A stretch of DNA of 64,000 nucleotides from the NCBI RefSeq assembly GCF_000314995.1, contig NZ_BAEO01000055.1, positions 62,001 to 126,000 of the forward strand. The letters run 5' to 3'. A program made the translations under genes and the position numbers. Shown here piece after piece: positions 1 through 8,902 of this stretch. The notes under the pieces were generated by a model, which ran no database searches, was not told the DNA's origin, and saw only the letters and a list, made by a program, of their open reading frames with translations. Every line of letters begins with the position of its first letter. Within the stretch, counting starts at the first letter, position 1. Source of the stretch: Paraglaciecola arctica BSs20135. Lineage in GTDB: Bacteria > Pseudomonadota > Gammaproteobacteria > Enterobacterales > Alteromonadaceae.

Positions 1-96
<96 letters not shown>

Positions 97-129
97 TCAA
101 ATACGAGCTATTGAGGTTATTTTAAGTTA

Positions 130-1044
130 ATGCAGCTTAAATTTACGGGAATTCTAAATTTTCAACAAAACATGACAGTAACAAAACGATTTTTGTTACT
201 GTTTTTTGGCCATTGTAAAAAAGACAAAATAACGGTTTCTGCTGGGCATTTAGCCTATGTCTCATTGTTATCACTGGTCCCTTTCATCATGGTTTTTTTT
301 ACCATGCTGTCCGCTTTTCCTGCTTTTGCGGAAGTCAGAGGCGATTTAGAAGAACTCATTTTTAATAGTTTTGTACCTACGGCTGGAGACCAAGTACAAA
401 CCTATATGGCTGAGTTTGTTGGTAATGCATCGGGTATGGGCGCTATTGGAATACTTTCTCTGGTTATTGTTGCTTTATTGCTGATATCTAACATTGATAA
501 AACCCTAAACAGTATTTGGCAATCTAAGAGCGAACGACCGCTTATTTTTACCTTTGCAATTTATTGGATGGTTCTGACCTTAGGGCCGCTGTTGATGGGC
601 TCTAGCGTTATAATGAGTTCATACCTAGTGGGATTGGCCAATTATGCCGAGGAGTACACCGCAGGTCTAACCACTACCTTGTTAAAAACCTTACCTTTTA
701 TTACCTCAGTATTTGCCTTTTTTATTATTTATATGTTGGTGCCAAATAAAAAGATTTCACCCAAACATGCAGCTTGTGGAGCTTTGGTGGGGGCGGTTTT
801 GTTTGAAGCAAGCAAAAAACTGTTTGCTGTTTATGTAACAAGTTTTCCTTCATATCAGCTTATTTATGGCGCGTTAGCGGTCATACCTATTTTGTTTGTA
901 TGGGTATATTTATCTTGGGTCGTGGTGCTGGTGGGTGCAGAAGTCACTCATGTTTTAGAGGTGTTTTTGAACGAAGAATCGGAAGATACATTTACAGAAG
1001 ATGATGGCGAAGATCATTCGTCATCATCTTCTAATGAATGTTAA
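130..1044 (+). CDS. yihY: YihY/BrkB family inner membrane protein
   Basis: 304-residue polytopic membrane protein. The motifs AYVSLLSLVP near residue 43 and FPSYQLIYGALAVIPILFVWVY near residue 240 are diagnostic of the YihY/BrkB (UPF0761) family, and about six hydrophobic segments are visible. The C-terminus is an acidic, serine-rich tail. The molecular role of the family is unsettled; the old label ribonuclease BN is wrong. The start is taken at 130, with a distant GAGG; the ATG at 172 is an alternative. Its stop overlaps the stop of the convergent DUF2959 gene by a few bases. Confidence 0.9.
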   Translation: MQLKFTGILNFQQNMTVTKRFLLLFFGHCKKDKITVSAGHLAYVSLLSLVPFIMVFFTMLSAFPAFAEVRGDLEELIFNSFVPTAGDQVQTYMAEFVGNASGMGAIGILSLVIVALLLISNIDKTLNSIWQSKSERPLIFTFAIYWMVLTLGPLLMGSSVIMSSYLVGLANYAEEYTAGLTTTLLKTLPFITSVFAFFIIYMLVPNKKISPKHAACGALVGAVLFEASKKLFAVYVTSFPSYQLIYGALAVIPILFVWVYLSWVVVLVGAEVTHVLEVFLNEESEDTFTEDDGEDHSSSSSNEC

Positions 1045-1676
1045 CTTTTCATGCTAGAAATAAAGCTATTTGATTCAGATATCGCTTTATTCATTTCTAA
1101 AATCAATTGATTAATTTCCTTCTTAATTCCATTGAACTCACCTTGTAGTGCACCTACTGCACTAGCGTTTAGGTTGTGCTTTAAATACAGTACGTTATCT
1201 CTAAGTGCAGATAAGATGGGAGCCATAGTGCTCTCAGCTTTGCGCATAGTGCGAACTAAGGAAGTATAGCGACTTTGGGTATCTTTTAGTTGCTTTTGAC
1301 TCTCACGTTTAAGTTTGACGTTAGTATACTTTTCCAGTTCATCTTCCCATTCATCAAATAATGCTTCTGCAACACTCTCTACTTTGTCAATTCGGCTGGT
1401 TAATGTGTTGGCAGATTCTTCACTAGCTTCAAACTGGTCTTTGAGCTGCTCATAAACGTCTTGTAATTCACCTCCATTAAAGTTTATTAACTGGCTGAAT
1501 TCGTCTAGTGCTGAGCTAAATTGTTGTTGTGCATCTTCTTGTGAATCTTTTGCGTCTTCTACCCTATCGACCAAGATATCGCGTTTTTCTACACCAACTT
1601 TTTCCCAAGCTGCATAATAGGCACTTTGGCACCCAGCTAAGAAAATTATCAATGATACTAATATTAGTTTTTTCAT
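1041..1676 (-). CDS. DUF2959 family lipoprotein
   Basis: 211 residues with a lipoprotein signal peptide and lipobox LAGC (Cys16). The rest is almost entirely charged helix with heptad-like spacing (QSAYYAAWEKVGVEKRDILV, then long E/K/Q-rich helices), as in DUF2959 proteins. It is predicted to be a coiled-coil lipoprotein anchored in the envelope; no function is established for the family. It lies 2 bp downstream of the small membrane-protein gene and is probably co-transcribed with it. Confidence 0.88.
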   Translation of the reverse strand: MKKLILVSLIIFLAGCQSAYYAAWEKVGVEKRDILVDRVEDAKDSQEDAQQQFSSALDEFSQLINFNGGELQDVYEQLKDQFEASEESANTLTSRIDKVESVAEALFDEWEDELEKYTNVKLKRESQKQLKDTQSRYTSLVRTMRKAESTMAPILSALRDNVLYLKHNLNASAVGALQGEFNGIKKEINQLILEMNKAISESNSFISSMKS

Positions 1677-1678
1677 AA

Positions 1679-1906
1679 TTAACCTTTATAACGGGCGGCA
1701 TCAATAATGGCCCAGATATGAAAAATAAAGCCAAAAAAAGCCATGAAAAACAAAATTCCCGTGGCTGCTAAAGCATAATTTACACTCACCAACACAAAAA
1801 ATATGATGGCTGCTAAAATTCTACCTTGTACTAGTTGGCCTAAGCCGGGAATAAAAAAATTGCAAATCGCGGCAATTACATTGCCACCTGAACCTTGACC
1901 TGACAT
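1679..1906 (-). CDS. Small membrane protein with TM2-like motif
   Basis: 75 residues. A Gly/Ser-rich N-terminus precedes a first hydrophobic segment carrying FIPGLGQLVQGR, the glycine-rich turn seen in TM2-like small membrane proteins. A second long hydrophobic stretch follows, ending in a WAIIDAARYKG tail. ACGGAGACAG upstream of the ATG supplies a Shine-Dalgarno sequence. It is first in a two-gene unit with the DUF2959 lipoprotein, which suggests a shared but unknown envelope role. Confidence 0.75.
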   Translation of the reverse strand: MSGQGSGGNVIAAICNFFIPGLGQLVQGRILAAIIFFVLVSVNYALAATGILFFMAFFGFIFHIWAIIDAARYKG

Positions 1907-2001
1907 ATTCTGTCTCCGTTAAAATAAAGTAAATCTTGATACGTTTAAGTAGTAAATTAAAACATTAAAGAACAATTAACAAATGGGATATGTAAATTAA
2001 T

Positions 2002-2970
2002 ATGACTCAATTTTTCCCCTCGATCCAACCTTTTTCATCTGAAATGTTAGGAACATCTAATGGTCATTCGTTATATCTAGAACAAACCGGCAATCCTAAG
2101 GGCATACCAGTACTTTACATCCATGGTGGCCCAGGCGCAGGAATTGGAGAAGATTACCGTAGATTTTTTGACCCTGATAAATATTGGATAATAGGTTTTG
2201 ACCAAAGAGGATGTGGTAAATCTACACCATTTGGAGAGCTTGAAAATAACAACAGTCATGCTTTAGTCGACGATGTACTTTTGATACAGCAACACCTCGG
2301 GATTAACAAGTGGGTGTTATTTGGTGGTTCTTGGGGCTCAACTTTGGCTTTGCTGGTGGCTATTCGTCAACCCGAGAGTGTAATTGGCCTTATCTTACGT
2401 GGAATTTTTCTAGCCAGAGAGCAAGATTACACTTGGTATTTAGAAGCGTCAGGTGGCGCTGCACAACTTTTCCCAGAATACTATCAGGACTTCATAGCAC
2501 CAATTAAAAACAAACCTAAGAATGTCTCGATTGTTGATGCTTATTATCAAATATTCACTAGCAATAACGAAGTGCAAAAAATGGCGGCCATCAAGGCATG
2601 GTGTCTGTGGGAAGCTCGGATCAGTCGTTTACATTGTCAGCTTGACGAAGAGCTGTTGGTTGCAGATGTGCATCGAGCTATTAGTTTGGCTTTGTTGGAA
2701 TGTCATTACATAAAACATGCTTGTTTTATCCCTGAAAACCATATTTTGAATAACATTGGCAAGATACAACATCTACCCGCTACTCTTATTCACGGTCGCT
2801 ATGACAGTGTATGTAAAATTGAAGCGGCATATTCGTTAAGTCGACAGTGGCAAAATAGTCGACTCAATATCGTGCCTGAATCTGGGCATAGTGCAGTTGA
2901 AAAAATGATTACTCAGGCGTTATGTGCGGCCAGCCAGTCTATGGCTAACTTTTGGTTGGGACAACAATGA
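2002..2970 (+). CDS. pip: Prolyl aminopeptidase (alpha/beta hydrolase, S33)
   Basis: 322-residue alpha/beta hydrolase that removes N-terminal proline from peptides in the cytoplasm. The sequence shows the oxyanion motif HGGPGAG near residue 41, the DQRGCGKS segment near 67, the nucleophile elbow GGSWGS (Ser110), the acid in HGRYD and the catalytic His in ESGHS near the C-terminus. The length matches the monomeric family. Its TGA overlaps the ATG of dtd (ATGA), so the two are translationally coupled. Confidence 0.92.
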   Translation: MTQFFPSIQPFSSEMLGTSNGHSLYLEQTGNPKGIPVLYIHGGPGAGIGEDYRRFFDPDKYWIIGFDQRGCGKSTPFGELENNNSHALVDDVLLIQQHLGINKWVLFGGSWGSTLALLVAIRQPESVIGLILRGIFLAREQDYTWYLEASGGAAQLFPEYYQDFIAPIKNKPKNVSIVDAYYQIFTSNNEVQKMAAIKAWCLWEARISRLHCQLDEELLVADVHRAISLALLECHYIKHACFIPENHILNNIGKIQHLPATLIHGRYDSVCKIEAAYSLSRQWQNSRLNIVPESGHSAVEKMITQALCAASQSMANFWLGQQ

Positions 2971-3404
2971 TTGCGCTAATCCAAAGAGTAAAGCAGGCTA
3001 AAGTTGAAGTCGCAGGGCAGACCATAAGCGAGATTGGTCAAGGAATTTTGGTGTTGTTAGGGGTAGAAAAAAACGATGATAAAGTTAAGACACAAAAACT
3101 CTGTCAGAAAGTCATGAACTACCGTATTTTTTCTGATCAACAAGGAAAAATGAATCTAAATGTGCAACAAGTGGCAGGTGAATTGTTAGTGGTTTCACAG
3201 TTTACCTTGGTCGCGGATACGCAAAGTGGTAATCGCCCGAGTTTTTCAAGTGCTGCGCCTGCCCAGTTAGGCGAAGAGTTATACCAATATTTTGTCGAAT
3301 GTTGTCAAACAAGTGGAGTGCCTTGTCAAACAGGAGAGTTTGCTGCAGATATGCAGGTTTCATTGCTGAATGACGGTCCTGTTACTTTTCAACTACAAGT
3401 ATAA
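2967..3404 (+). CDS. dtd: D-aminoacyl-tRNA deacylase
   Basis: 145 residues from ATG 2967, beginning [15 protein letters not shown], the standard N-terminus of DTD. The active-site motifs SQFTL (near residue 78) and the C-terminal NDGPVTF are both present. DTD hydrolyses D-aminoacyl-tRNA and Gly-tRNA(Ala) as a homodimer. An upstream TTG at 2952 would add five residues inside pip and is not favoured, because ATG 2967 overlaps the pip stop in the usual ATGA arrangement. Confidence 0.95.
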   Translation: MIALIQRVKQAKVEVAGQTISEIGQGILVLLGVEKNDDKVKTQKLCQKVMNYRIFSDQQGKMNLNVQQVAGELLVVSQFTLVADTQSGNRPSFSSAAPAQLGEELYQYFVECCQTSGVPCQTGEFAADMQVSLLNDGPVTFQLQV

Positions 3405-3490
3405 TTTGCCGCTGCCCGTTTTATAGTTTCTAATAGCTTGTTGTGGTTAAGCTTCTTCAGCTAACTAAATACATAGGGAGCCTTGATTAG

Positions 3491-4393
3491 ATGTATAAAA
3501 TTGATACGCCATCGAGTGAACAAGATTTTACTGAGTATTTTGCATTTCGTTGGAAAATGCTAAGAGAGCCATGGAAATTCCCTGAAGGCTCTGAGAAGGA
3601 TGAATACGAACAAGTGAGTCAACATCGGATGATGCGTAATCCCGATGGTGATGTGATTGCAGTTGGCCGAGTGCATATGAATTCGGCTGAAGAAGCTCAG
3701 GTACGTCATATTGCTGTCGAAAAAGCTTACCAAGGCAAAGGGTTAGCTAAAATGTTAGTGGCCTCCTTAGAGGCGGTAGCCAGAGCAGAAGGTGCAATAC
3801 GTATTGTGACCAACAGTACTCAGGCATCAATCCCACTGTTTACTAGCATGGGGTTTAAAGCGCAAAAGGGAGCACCCAAAGAACTAGGAGAGCAACAGCG
3901 TCAGCAAATGGTGAAAAAGCTCACCGATCCAAGTAGTATTCTGTTGCATCCCAAATGGTGTAAATTATTACAAAGTACTTGGCATGACACCATTCCTATT
4001 AGTGAACAAATGGGTATAAAACTGCACCAATATACCGGGCGTACGCTTGAGACGCGGGCATCACTGAATAAAAATATCAATCTGCATGGCACTATGTTCG
4101 CCGGCAGTATTTTTTCTCTGGCGACATTGACTGGTTGGGGGATGATATTTTTGCAGCTCAAAGAAAAAGGACTAGATGGTGAAATCGTATTAGGTGATGG
4201 CAATATTCATTACCATAAACCTATAACCATGCAGCCTAGAGCGTTATGTAATATTGAGTCTCTGGCTGGCAAGCTTGAACCTTTGGATAAGAACAAAAAA
4301 TGCCAAATTAAGCTGAATGTCGCTATTTTAGATGGTGATAGTGCTGTCGCTGAATTTTCTGGAGTATTTTGGATATTACCCAAGACTGAATGA
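3491..4393 (+). CDS. GNAT acetyltransferase fused to hotdog domain (YiiD/MadA-like)
   Basis: 300 residues in two domains. Residues 1-145 form a GNAT fold with the acetyl-CoA loop AYQGKGLAKML. Residues about 155-300 form a hotdog (YiiD C-terminal type) domain with NLHGTMFAGSIFSLA, where the helix packs over the active site. This is the architecture of E. coli YiiD, reported as malonyl-ACP decarboxylase MadA, which feeds initiation of fatty-acid synthesis; assigning the same reaction here is inference. AGGGAG lies about 10 nt before the ATG. A bidirectional terminator follows. Confidence 0.85.
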   Translation: MYKIDTPSSEQDFTEYFAFRWKMLREPWKFPEGSEKDEYEQVSQHRMMRNPDGDVIAVGRVHMNSAEEAQVRHIAVEKAYQGKGLAKMLVASLEAVARAEGAIRIVTNSTQASIPLFTSMGFKAQKGAPKELGEQQRQQMVKKLTDPSSILLHPKWCKLLQSTWHDTIPISEQMGIKLHQYTGRTLETRASLNKNINLHGTMFAGSIFSLATLTGWGMIFLQLKEKGLDGEIVLGDGNIHYHKPITMQPRALCNIESLAGKLEPLDKNKKCQIKLNVAILDGDSAVAEFSGVFWILPKTE

Positions 4394-4417
4394 GTGAATC
4401 ATTGAATTTTGGACAAT

Positions 4418-4445
4418 AAAAAAGCGCGATATTCGCGCTTTTTTT
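4418..4445. terminator. Bidirectional intrinsic terminator
   Basis: A-tract, then GCGCGA-TAT-TCGCGC, then T-tract. The stem is 12 bp with a 3-nt loop. It lies between the convergent GNAT-hotdog gene and rpoH and has U-runs in both directions. Confidence 0.85.
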
Positions 4446-4470
4446 GTAACTGTTAATTAGTAATTTATTA

Positions 4471-5325
4471 TTACGCAGTCATTGAATTTTGTAGCTTTTT
4501 CATTGCGTTCTTTTCGATTTGACGAACCCGCTCTGCTGATACTTGGTACTTATCTGCCAAGTCTTGCAAGGTCGTTTTGTCATCCGACAGCCAACGAGTT
4601 TGGATGATATGTTGGCTACGATCGTCAAGTGTTTTTAGCGCCGCATACAATCTGCTAGACGCATTAGAATCCCAATCAGCATTGATTACATCGGACTCTA
4701 CATCTGTTGTTTTATCTTCAAGAAATTGTACGGGTGCAAAACTACCACTTTCGTCATCGTCAGCAGACAAATCGAAAGCCTGATCATGACTGCTCATGCG
4801 AGCTTCCATTTGCAACACTTCTTTGGTACTTACACCCAAGGTTTCTGCTACATTTTGTACTTCTGCATGGGTAAACCAACCAAGACGTTTCTTGTTTTTG
4901 CGTAGATTAAAAAACAACTTACGTTGGGCTTTAGTAGTGGCAACTTTTACGATACGCCAGTTCTTCAATACAAATTCATGTATCTCAGCTTTTATCCAGT
5001 GCACCGCAAAAGAAACTAAGCGAACACCAACGGTTGGATCAAAACGTTTAACGGCTTTCATCAAACCAATGTTGCCTTCTTGAATTAAATCAGCTTGCGG
5101 CAAACCATAACCAGAATACGATTTTGCGATATGTACCACAAAACGTAAGTGCGACATAATCAGCTTTCTAGCAGCTTGTAAATCATCATCTTGTTGTAAA
5201 CGTTCAGCTAGCCCACGCTCGTCTTCAGCGCTGAGCATATTAATACTACTTACTGCCTGGACGTAAGTTTCGATACTTCCCGTCTGCGGGACAGTTAATG
5301 TCAGTGTGCTTAAATCTGTGCTCAT
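4471..5325 (-). CDS. rpoH: RNA polymerase sigma-32 (heat shock sigma factor)
   Basis: 284 residues, the usual RpoH length. Region 2 carries [19 protein letters not shown] and [19 protein letters not shown], followed by the RpoH-specific box QRKLFFNLR at residues 134-142. Region 4 ends in a helix-turn-helix with [16 protein letters not shown]. It directs core polymerase to heat-shock promoters. Unlike E. coli, it is not preceded by ftsY-ftsE-ftsX; the upstream 700 bp hold no intact gene. Regulation by mRNA structure and DnaK/FtsH is known for the family but was not checked here. Confidence 0.97.
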   Translation of the reverse strand: MSTDLSTLTLTVPQTGSIETYVQAVSSINMLSAEDERGLAERLQQDDDLQAARKLIMSHLRFVVHIAKSYSGYGLPQADLIQEGNIGLMKAVKRFDPTVGVRLVSFAVHWIKAEIHEFVLKNWRIVKVATTKAQRKLFFNLRKNKKRLGWFTHAEVQNVAETLGVSTKEVLQMEARMSSHDQAFDLSADDDESGSFAPVQFLEDKTTDVESDVINADWDSNASSRLYAALKTLDDRSQHIIQTRWLSDDKTTLQDLADKYQVSAERVRQIEKNAMKKLQNSMTA

Positions 5326-5517
5326 AGTTACCTCGTATTACACATTGGCTCGCGATTCTAGCAAAAAAAAATCTGCTCTGCGACCTAAATTCATTCCATA
5401 AAATTTGGAGTTATTTGGCCTTACTTTAATAGACCGTTAACTTGTGAAAAAATTCCAACCGATTAGAAGATGTTGTGTCATAAATAGTTATTTCAACCCT
5501 GAGGAAAGACATTAACA

Positions 5518-5830
5518 TGTTGCTGGTTGCGAGTTTAGGTTAGTTTAGACTACGAAGTGATGATCCATATGATCAAACCTCCTCTTATATAGGCGTTTTT
5601 AGGCGTTTTGGAAAGCTAAGTGTACATATTCGCCCGCGCCAAACATTCCGGCTAAGCAATATTAAAGCGGCGTTATATAGTGTCGAAAGATAGTGTTGAA
5701 AGTGAAATTAAACAATTATTATCATTGATAGAGCATTGAAGCTGAGTATTGGATCGGGGCTGCCAATATTTCTAAACAATTGCCTCATGACTTAAAAATG
5801 ACGCAAGCATTCTACAACGAGTCGTTGCAG
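5518..5830 (+). pseudogene. Possible decayed gene read through three frames
   Basis: Within the 700-bp gap between rpoH and the EAL-HDOD gene (5326-6027), protein-like stretches follow one another in successive frames. They are MLLVASLG from ATG 5518, then a 50-codon stretch to the TAG at 5691, then SKDSVESEIKQLLSLIEH, then AEYWIGAANISKQLPHDLKM ending at 5830. GAGGAAAG lies just before the ATG. Restoring one base at each junction would give one protein of about 100 residues. I do not recognise the family. The rest of the gap should hold promoters for the two flanking genes. Confidence 0.3.
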
Positions 5831-6027
5831 TAAGGCATTGCGATGCAGCAATCTGCGAGTGACGAAATACAACATTAGCTGTATTAAAAACAGTCTATTC
5901 ATCGCCTTTTTTTTAGTGCTATGATAACCGTTATACTATTTTTTTAAACTCGTCAATCAATACACACAGTCTGATAATATTGATCTAGCGAATAGCCCAC
6001 AATAAAAAATACTTGGACAGGACGTAT

Positions 6028-7269
6028 ATGTTTGCTTTTATAGCTCGCCAACCAATATTAGATAGAGACAAAGAAGTTTTTGCTTACGAGCTTTTTTTCA
6101 GAGATGGTAAAAATGATTGTTATCCCCACGTAGAAAGAGATGAGGCAACTACCAAGCATATTGCCAAAAATTATCAAACACTTAATTTGGATGATATCTC
6201 TTGCAGCAAAAAATCTTTTATTAATTTTCAATCTGAAACACTGATGGGGGGCTTGCCAGCTTCTCTTGATCCAGAAAATATAGTGGTGGAATTGGAGACT
6301 GGACGTAACAACGATAATAGCCTGTTGGATATGTGTAAGCATGTTAAAAAAATGGGATATAAAATTGCTTTGGAGGATCGCCGCCTGAAGCCTAGTTGGG
6401 ACGACTTTTTACCTTACGTTGATATGCTTAAAGTGAATTCTAATCATGAAAACTTAGACTTTTTCGCTAAAAATGTTAATCGATTTATTGATTCTAATGT
6501 GCAACTGATTGCAGATAAAGTTGAAACTCAAGATAGTTTCAGTATTTTTAAGGATATGGGCTTTGATTATTTCCAAGGTTACTTTTTTGCCCGCCCTGTA
6601 TCTGTCACGAACAAAAACTTACCGACCTCCAAACTTACCTTAGTAGAGCTGATGGGCGCTAGTTCTAGTGAATCATTTGATGTTGAAAGCATTAATAGTG
6701 TGATCGAGCATGATGTAGGTTTGTCGTATATGTTATTGCGATTTATCAATAATCCAATGATTAATAAACGTTATAAAATCACTTCATTGCGACATGCCCT
6801 GAATTATATGGGCGAGGTAGAAATCAAGAAGTTTATTGCCTTGCTGGCTTTGGCCAAATTATCCGATGATAAACCTTTAGAGTTACTGCATTTATCTTTG
6901 GTGCGAGGCAAGTTTTGTGATCTAGTGGGTACAGAAAAAAATATCGGCAGTAACCCTCCTACTGCATTCTTAGTTGGATTGTTTTCAATGTTGGACGCCT
7001 TGCTTGATCAAGAAATGGAGTCGCTGGTCGAAAAATTGCCATTAGTTGATGAGGTGAAAGAGGCTTTGTGTGGTGGTCAAAATGATTTATCTATGTACTT
7101 GATGTTAGTCAAAGCTTTTGAAAGTGGTAATTGGTTAAAAGTAATTAGAATTTCTAAAATTCTAGAAATAGATCAAAAACTCCTGCATAGCCTATTTAAC
7201 GAAGCTATTCTCTGGGGAAATGGCGTTCGCCGCTCTATATCCCCGCATTTTCCAGCATCTAAAGTATAG
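6028..7269 (+). CDS. EAL-HDOD signalling protein with degenerate EAL domain
   Basis: 413 residues from ATG 6028 (AGGAC ahead; the upstream TTG 6013 is less likely). The N-terminal half is an EAL domain starting MFAFIARQPILD, as in the YuxH family. The C-terminal half is an HDOD domain (LMGASSSESF to about residue 330). The phosphodiesterase signature is lost: the EAL motif reads ELFFR, the DDFG motif reads EDRR, and the metal-binding Asp is Asn in LKVN. It should therefore not hydrolyse c-di-GMP and may act as a binding or scaffold protein. It is probably a single-gene unit. Confidence 0.88.
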   Translation: MFAFIARQPILDRDKEVFAYELFFRDGKNDCYPHVERDEATTKHIAKNYQTLNLDDISCSKKSFINFQSETLMGGLPASLDPENIVVELETGRNNDNSLLDMCKHVKKMGYKIALEDRRLKPSWDDFLPYVDMLKVNSNHENLDFFAKNVNRFIDSNVQLIADKVETQDSFSIFKDMGFDYFQGYFFARPVSVTNKNLPTSKLTLVELMGASSSESFDVESINSVIEHDVGLSYMLLRFINNPMINKRYKITSLRHALNYMGEVEIKKFIALLALAKLSDDKPLELLHLSLVRGKFCDLVGTEKNIGSNPPTAFLVGLFSMLDALLDQEMESLVEKLPLVDEVKEALCGGQNDLSMYLMLVKAFESGNWLKVIRISKILEIDQKLLHSLFNEAILWGNGVRRSISPHFPASKV

Positions 7270-7296
7270 AATTTTTCGACAGGACGCAGCAGTTGC

Positions 7297-8412
7297 ATGA
7301 ATAAGTTGTTCAAAGAGCACCTAGTGGTGGCGCAAAACGCATCTGGCAGAAACATGAATGTGCCTTTGTATCGGTTTGTTGGTGTGAAGCCGGGACCTAA
7401 GGTTTATATTCAGAGTTCAATTCACGGTGCTGAAGTGCAAGGCAATGTGGTTATTTATCAACTTATTCAATGGCTTAAAACATTACCTATTTGTGGCGAG
7501 GTGTTATTGGTTCCCAACTGTAATCCGGTCGGCACCAACATCAAAGCAGGTGAATATACCTTAGGGCGTTTTGACCCTGTTAATGGCACAAATTGGAATC
7601 GTGGCTATTACTATGATGATGCTTTTATCCATGAGTTTGCACAAAGCATTGATGATGAAGAATCTATACAGTCGATAAAATCTCGATTTCGACTAAAAAT
7701 GAAACAACAATTACAAACTAGATTAAGTGAAACTTGGGGTATCGGCCTAGCCCAACACCTTAATTTGAAGCTGCAACAATTAGCATTTGATGCAGATTAT
7801 GTACTGGACTTGCATAATGGACCAGTATCAACACGGCACATTTACGTACCTGAATATGCCAAGGTTTCTGCAAGTTTGTTTAATATTCCCCATGTGATAT
7901 TTATGCCCAATGTGTTTTCTGGCGCCTTGGATGAAGCCACGTTTTGCCCATGGTGGTTATTGACAGATTTAGTCAGTAGCAAGCGTAAGGTGCCAGTTGA
8001 TTTTGAAGTTGAGGCTTTTACTTTGGAGATGGGTAGCCAAGAAGTTATCAGTTTTAAAGATGGTGAATATGACGCTAAAAGTATCCTAACTTATCTAACT
8101 GCCAAGGGATGTTTACCCGGCAGTTCAATTTTGCCCGAGAATATGTCACGCAAAGCTGTCACGCTAAATCACTATAAGACACTTTTTACGCAGCAAGGTG
8201 GCATAGTGGAATATATCGCCAAACCTGGCGACTTGGTCAAAAAAGATCAGGTTTTAGCGCGGGTGCTTAATGTCGACAATTTAGATACAGATAGGGCGAC
8301 GACAGATATATTGGCGCCTTGTGATTTGGTGGCTATTTTACATTTTCCTTCCGCTTCTGTTTTAAGCGGTACTCAGTTGTATAAGTGTTTTACCGAGTAT
8401 TTTGAGCTTTAG
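7297..8412 (+). CDS. Succinylglutamate desuccinylase/aspartoacylase family protein
   Basis: 371-residue M14-type zinc hydrolase. The zinc site is visible as SSIHGAEVQGN near residue 45 (His, Glu) and LDLHNGP near residue 170 (His). The early motif VPNCNPVGTN supplies the substrate Arg/Asn region of the family. The last 80 residues, with GGIVEYIAKPGDLVKKDQVL, form the C-terminal beta domain resembling a biotinyl/lipoyl fold. The substrate is unknown; similarity is to AstE-like proteins outside arginine catabolism. It starts 27 bp after the EAL-HDOD stop. Confidence 0.85.
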   Translation: MNKLFKEHLVVAQNASGRNMNVPLYRFVGVKPGPKVYIQSSIHGAEVQGNVVIYQLIQWLKTLPICGEVLLVPNCNPVGTNIKAGEYTLGRFDPVNGTNWNRGYYYDDAFIHEFAQSIDDEESIQSIKSRFRLKMKQQLQTRLSETWGIGLAQHLNLKLQQLAFDADYVLDLHNGPVSTRHIYVPEYAKVSASLFNIPHVIFMPNVFSGALDEATFCPWWLLTDLVSSKRKVPVDFEVEAFTLEMGSQEVISFKDGEYDAKSILTYLTAKGCLPGSSILPENMSRKAVTLNHYKTLFTQQGGIVEYIAKPGDLVKKDQVLARVLNVDNLDTDRATTDILAPCDLVAILHFPSASVLSGTQLYKCFTEYFEL

Positions 8413-8432
8413 CGTTTGAGGCTTTTTATAGG

Positions 8433-8900
8433 TCACACTTTGGGTAGAACAGTTCCGTTTATTTGGTCGTAAATCAGCGCAGTTTCAACATGCTTGACTT
8501 CTTTTCTTGCGGTAATGGCATTAAACACAAAGTCTCTTAAATGTTCTGTATCCCCCAAGCTTGCATGGAGTAAAAAATCATTTTCTCCACCCATATGATA
8601 AAGACTTATCACTTCTGGCAGCATCGCCAACTGCTTTTGAAACGTATCCACAGTGGGTCGACTGTGATCAGATAGGCGGATAGAAATCATCACTTGAATA
8701 TTGCCACCTAAGGCTTGGAAGTCGACGTTTAATTGGGCGCCCTTTATTACCTGTTCACTTTGTAATTTTTTAATTCTTTCAAGACATGAAGAGGGGGCCA
8801 GTCCAACTAACTCTGCAATATCTTTATTGTTCATTCTGGCGTCTTTGTACAATGCAGCCAAAATAGCAATATCTGTTTTATCCAGCGGGCGTTTTGTCAT
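8433..8900 (-). CDS. Lrp/AsnC family transcriptional regulator
   Basis: 155 residues. An N-terminal winged helix-turn-helix (DKTDIAILAALYKDARMNNK, then ELVGLAPSSCLERIKKL) is followed by the RAM/AsnC ligand-binding domain with GGENDFLLHASLGD. It probably forms dimers or octamers that sense an amino acid; the ligand is unknown. Its ATG lies only 2 bp after the anmK stop, so it is translated with the peptidoglycan-recycling gene. This placement raises the possibility that it responds to cell-wall amino acids. Confidence 0.92.
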   Translation of the reverse strand: MTKRPLDKTDIAILAALYKDARMNNKDIAELVGLAPSSCLERIKKLQSEQVIKGAQLNVDFQALGGNIQVMISIRLSDHSRPTVDTFQKQLAMLPEVISLYHMGGENDFLLHASLGDTEHLRDFVFNAITARKEVKHVETALIYDQINGTVLPKV

Positions 8901-8902
8901 TA

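Noticed and set aside
5879-5893. LexA-like dyad CTGT-ACAG upstream of the EAL-HDOD gene
   Set aside because: The spacer is 7 bases; the gammaproteobacterial SOS box needs 8, and the flanks lack the usual AT pattern.
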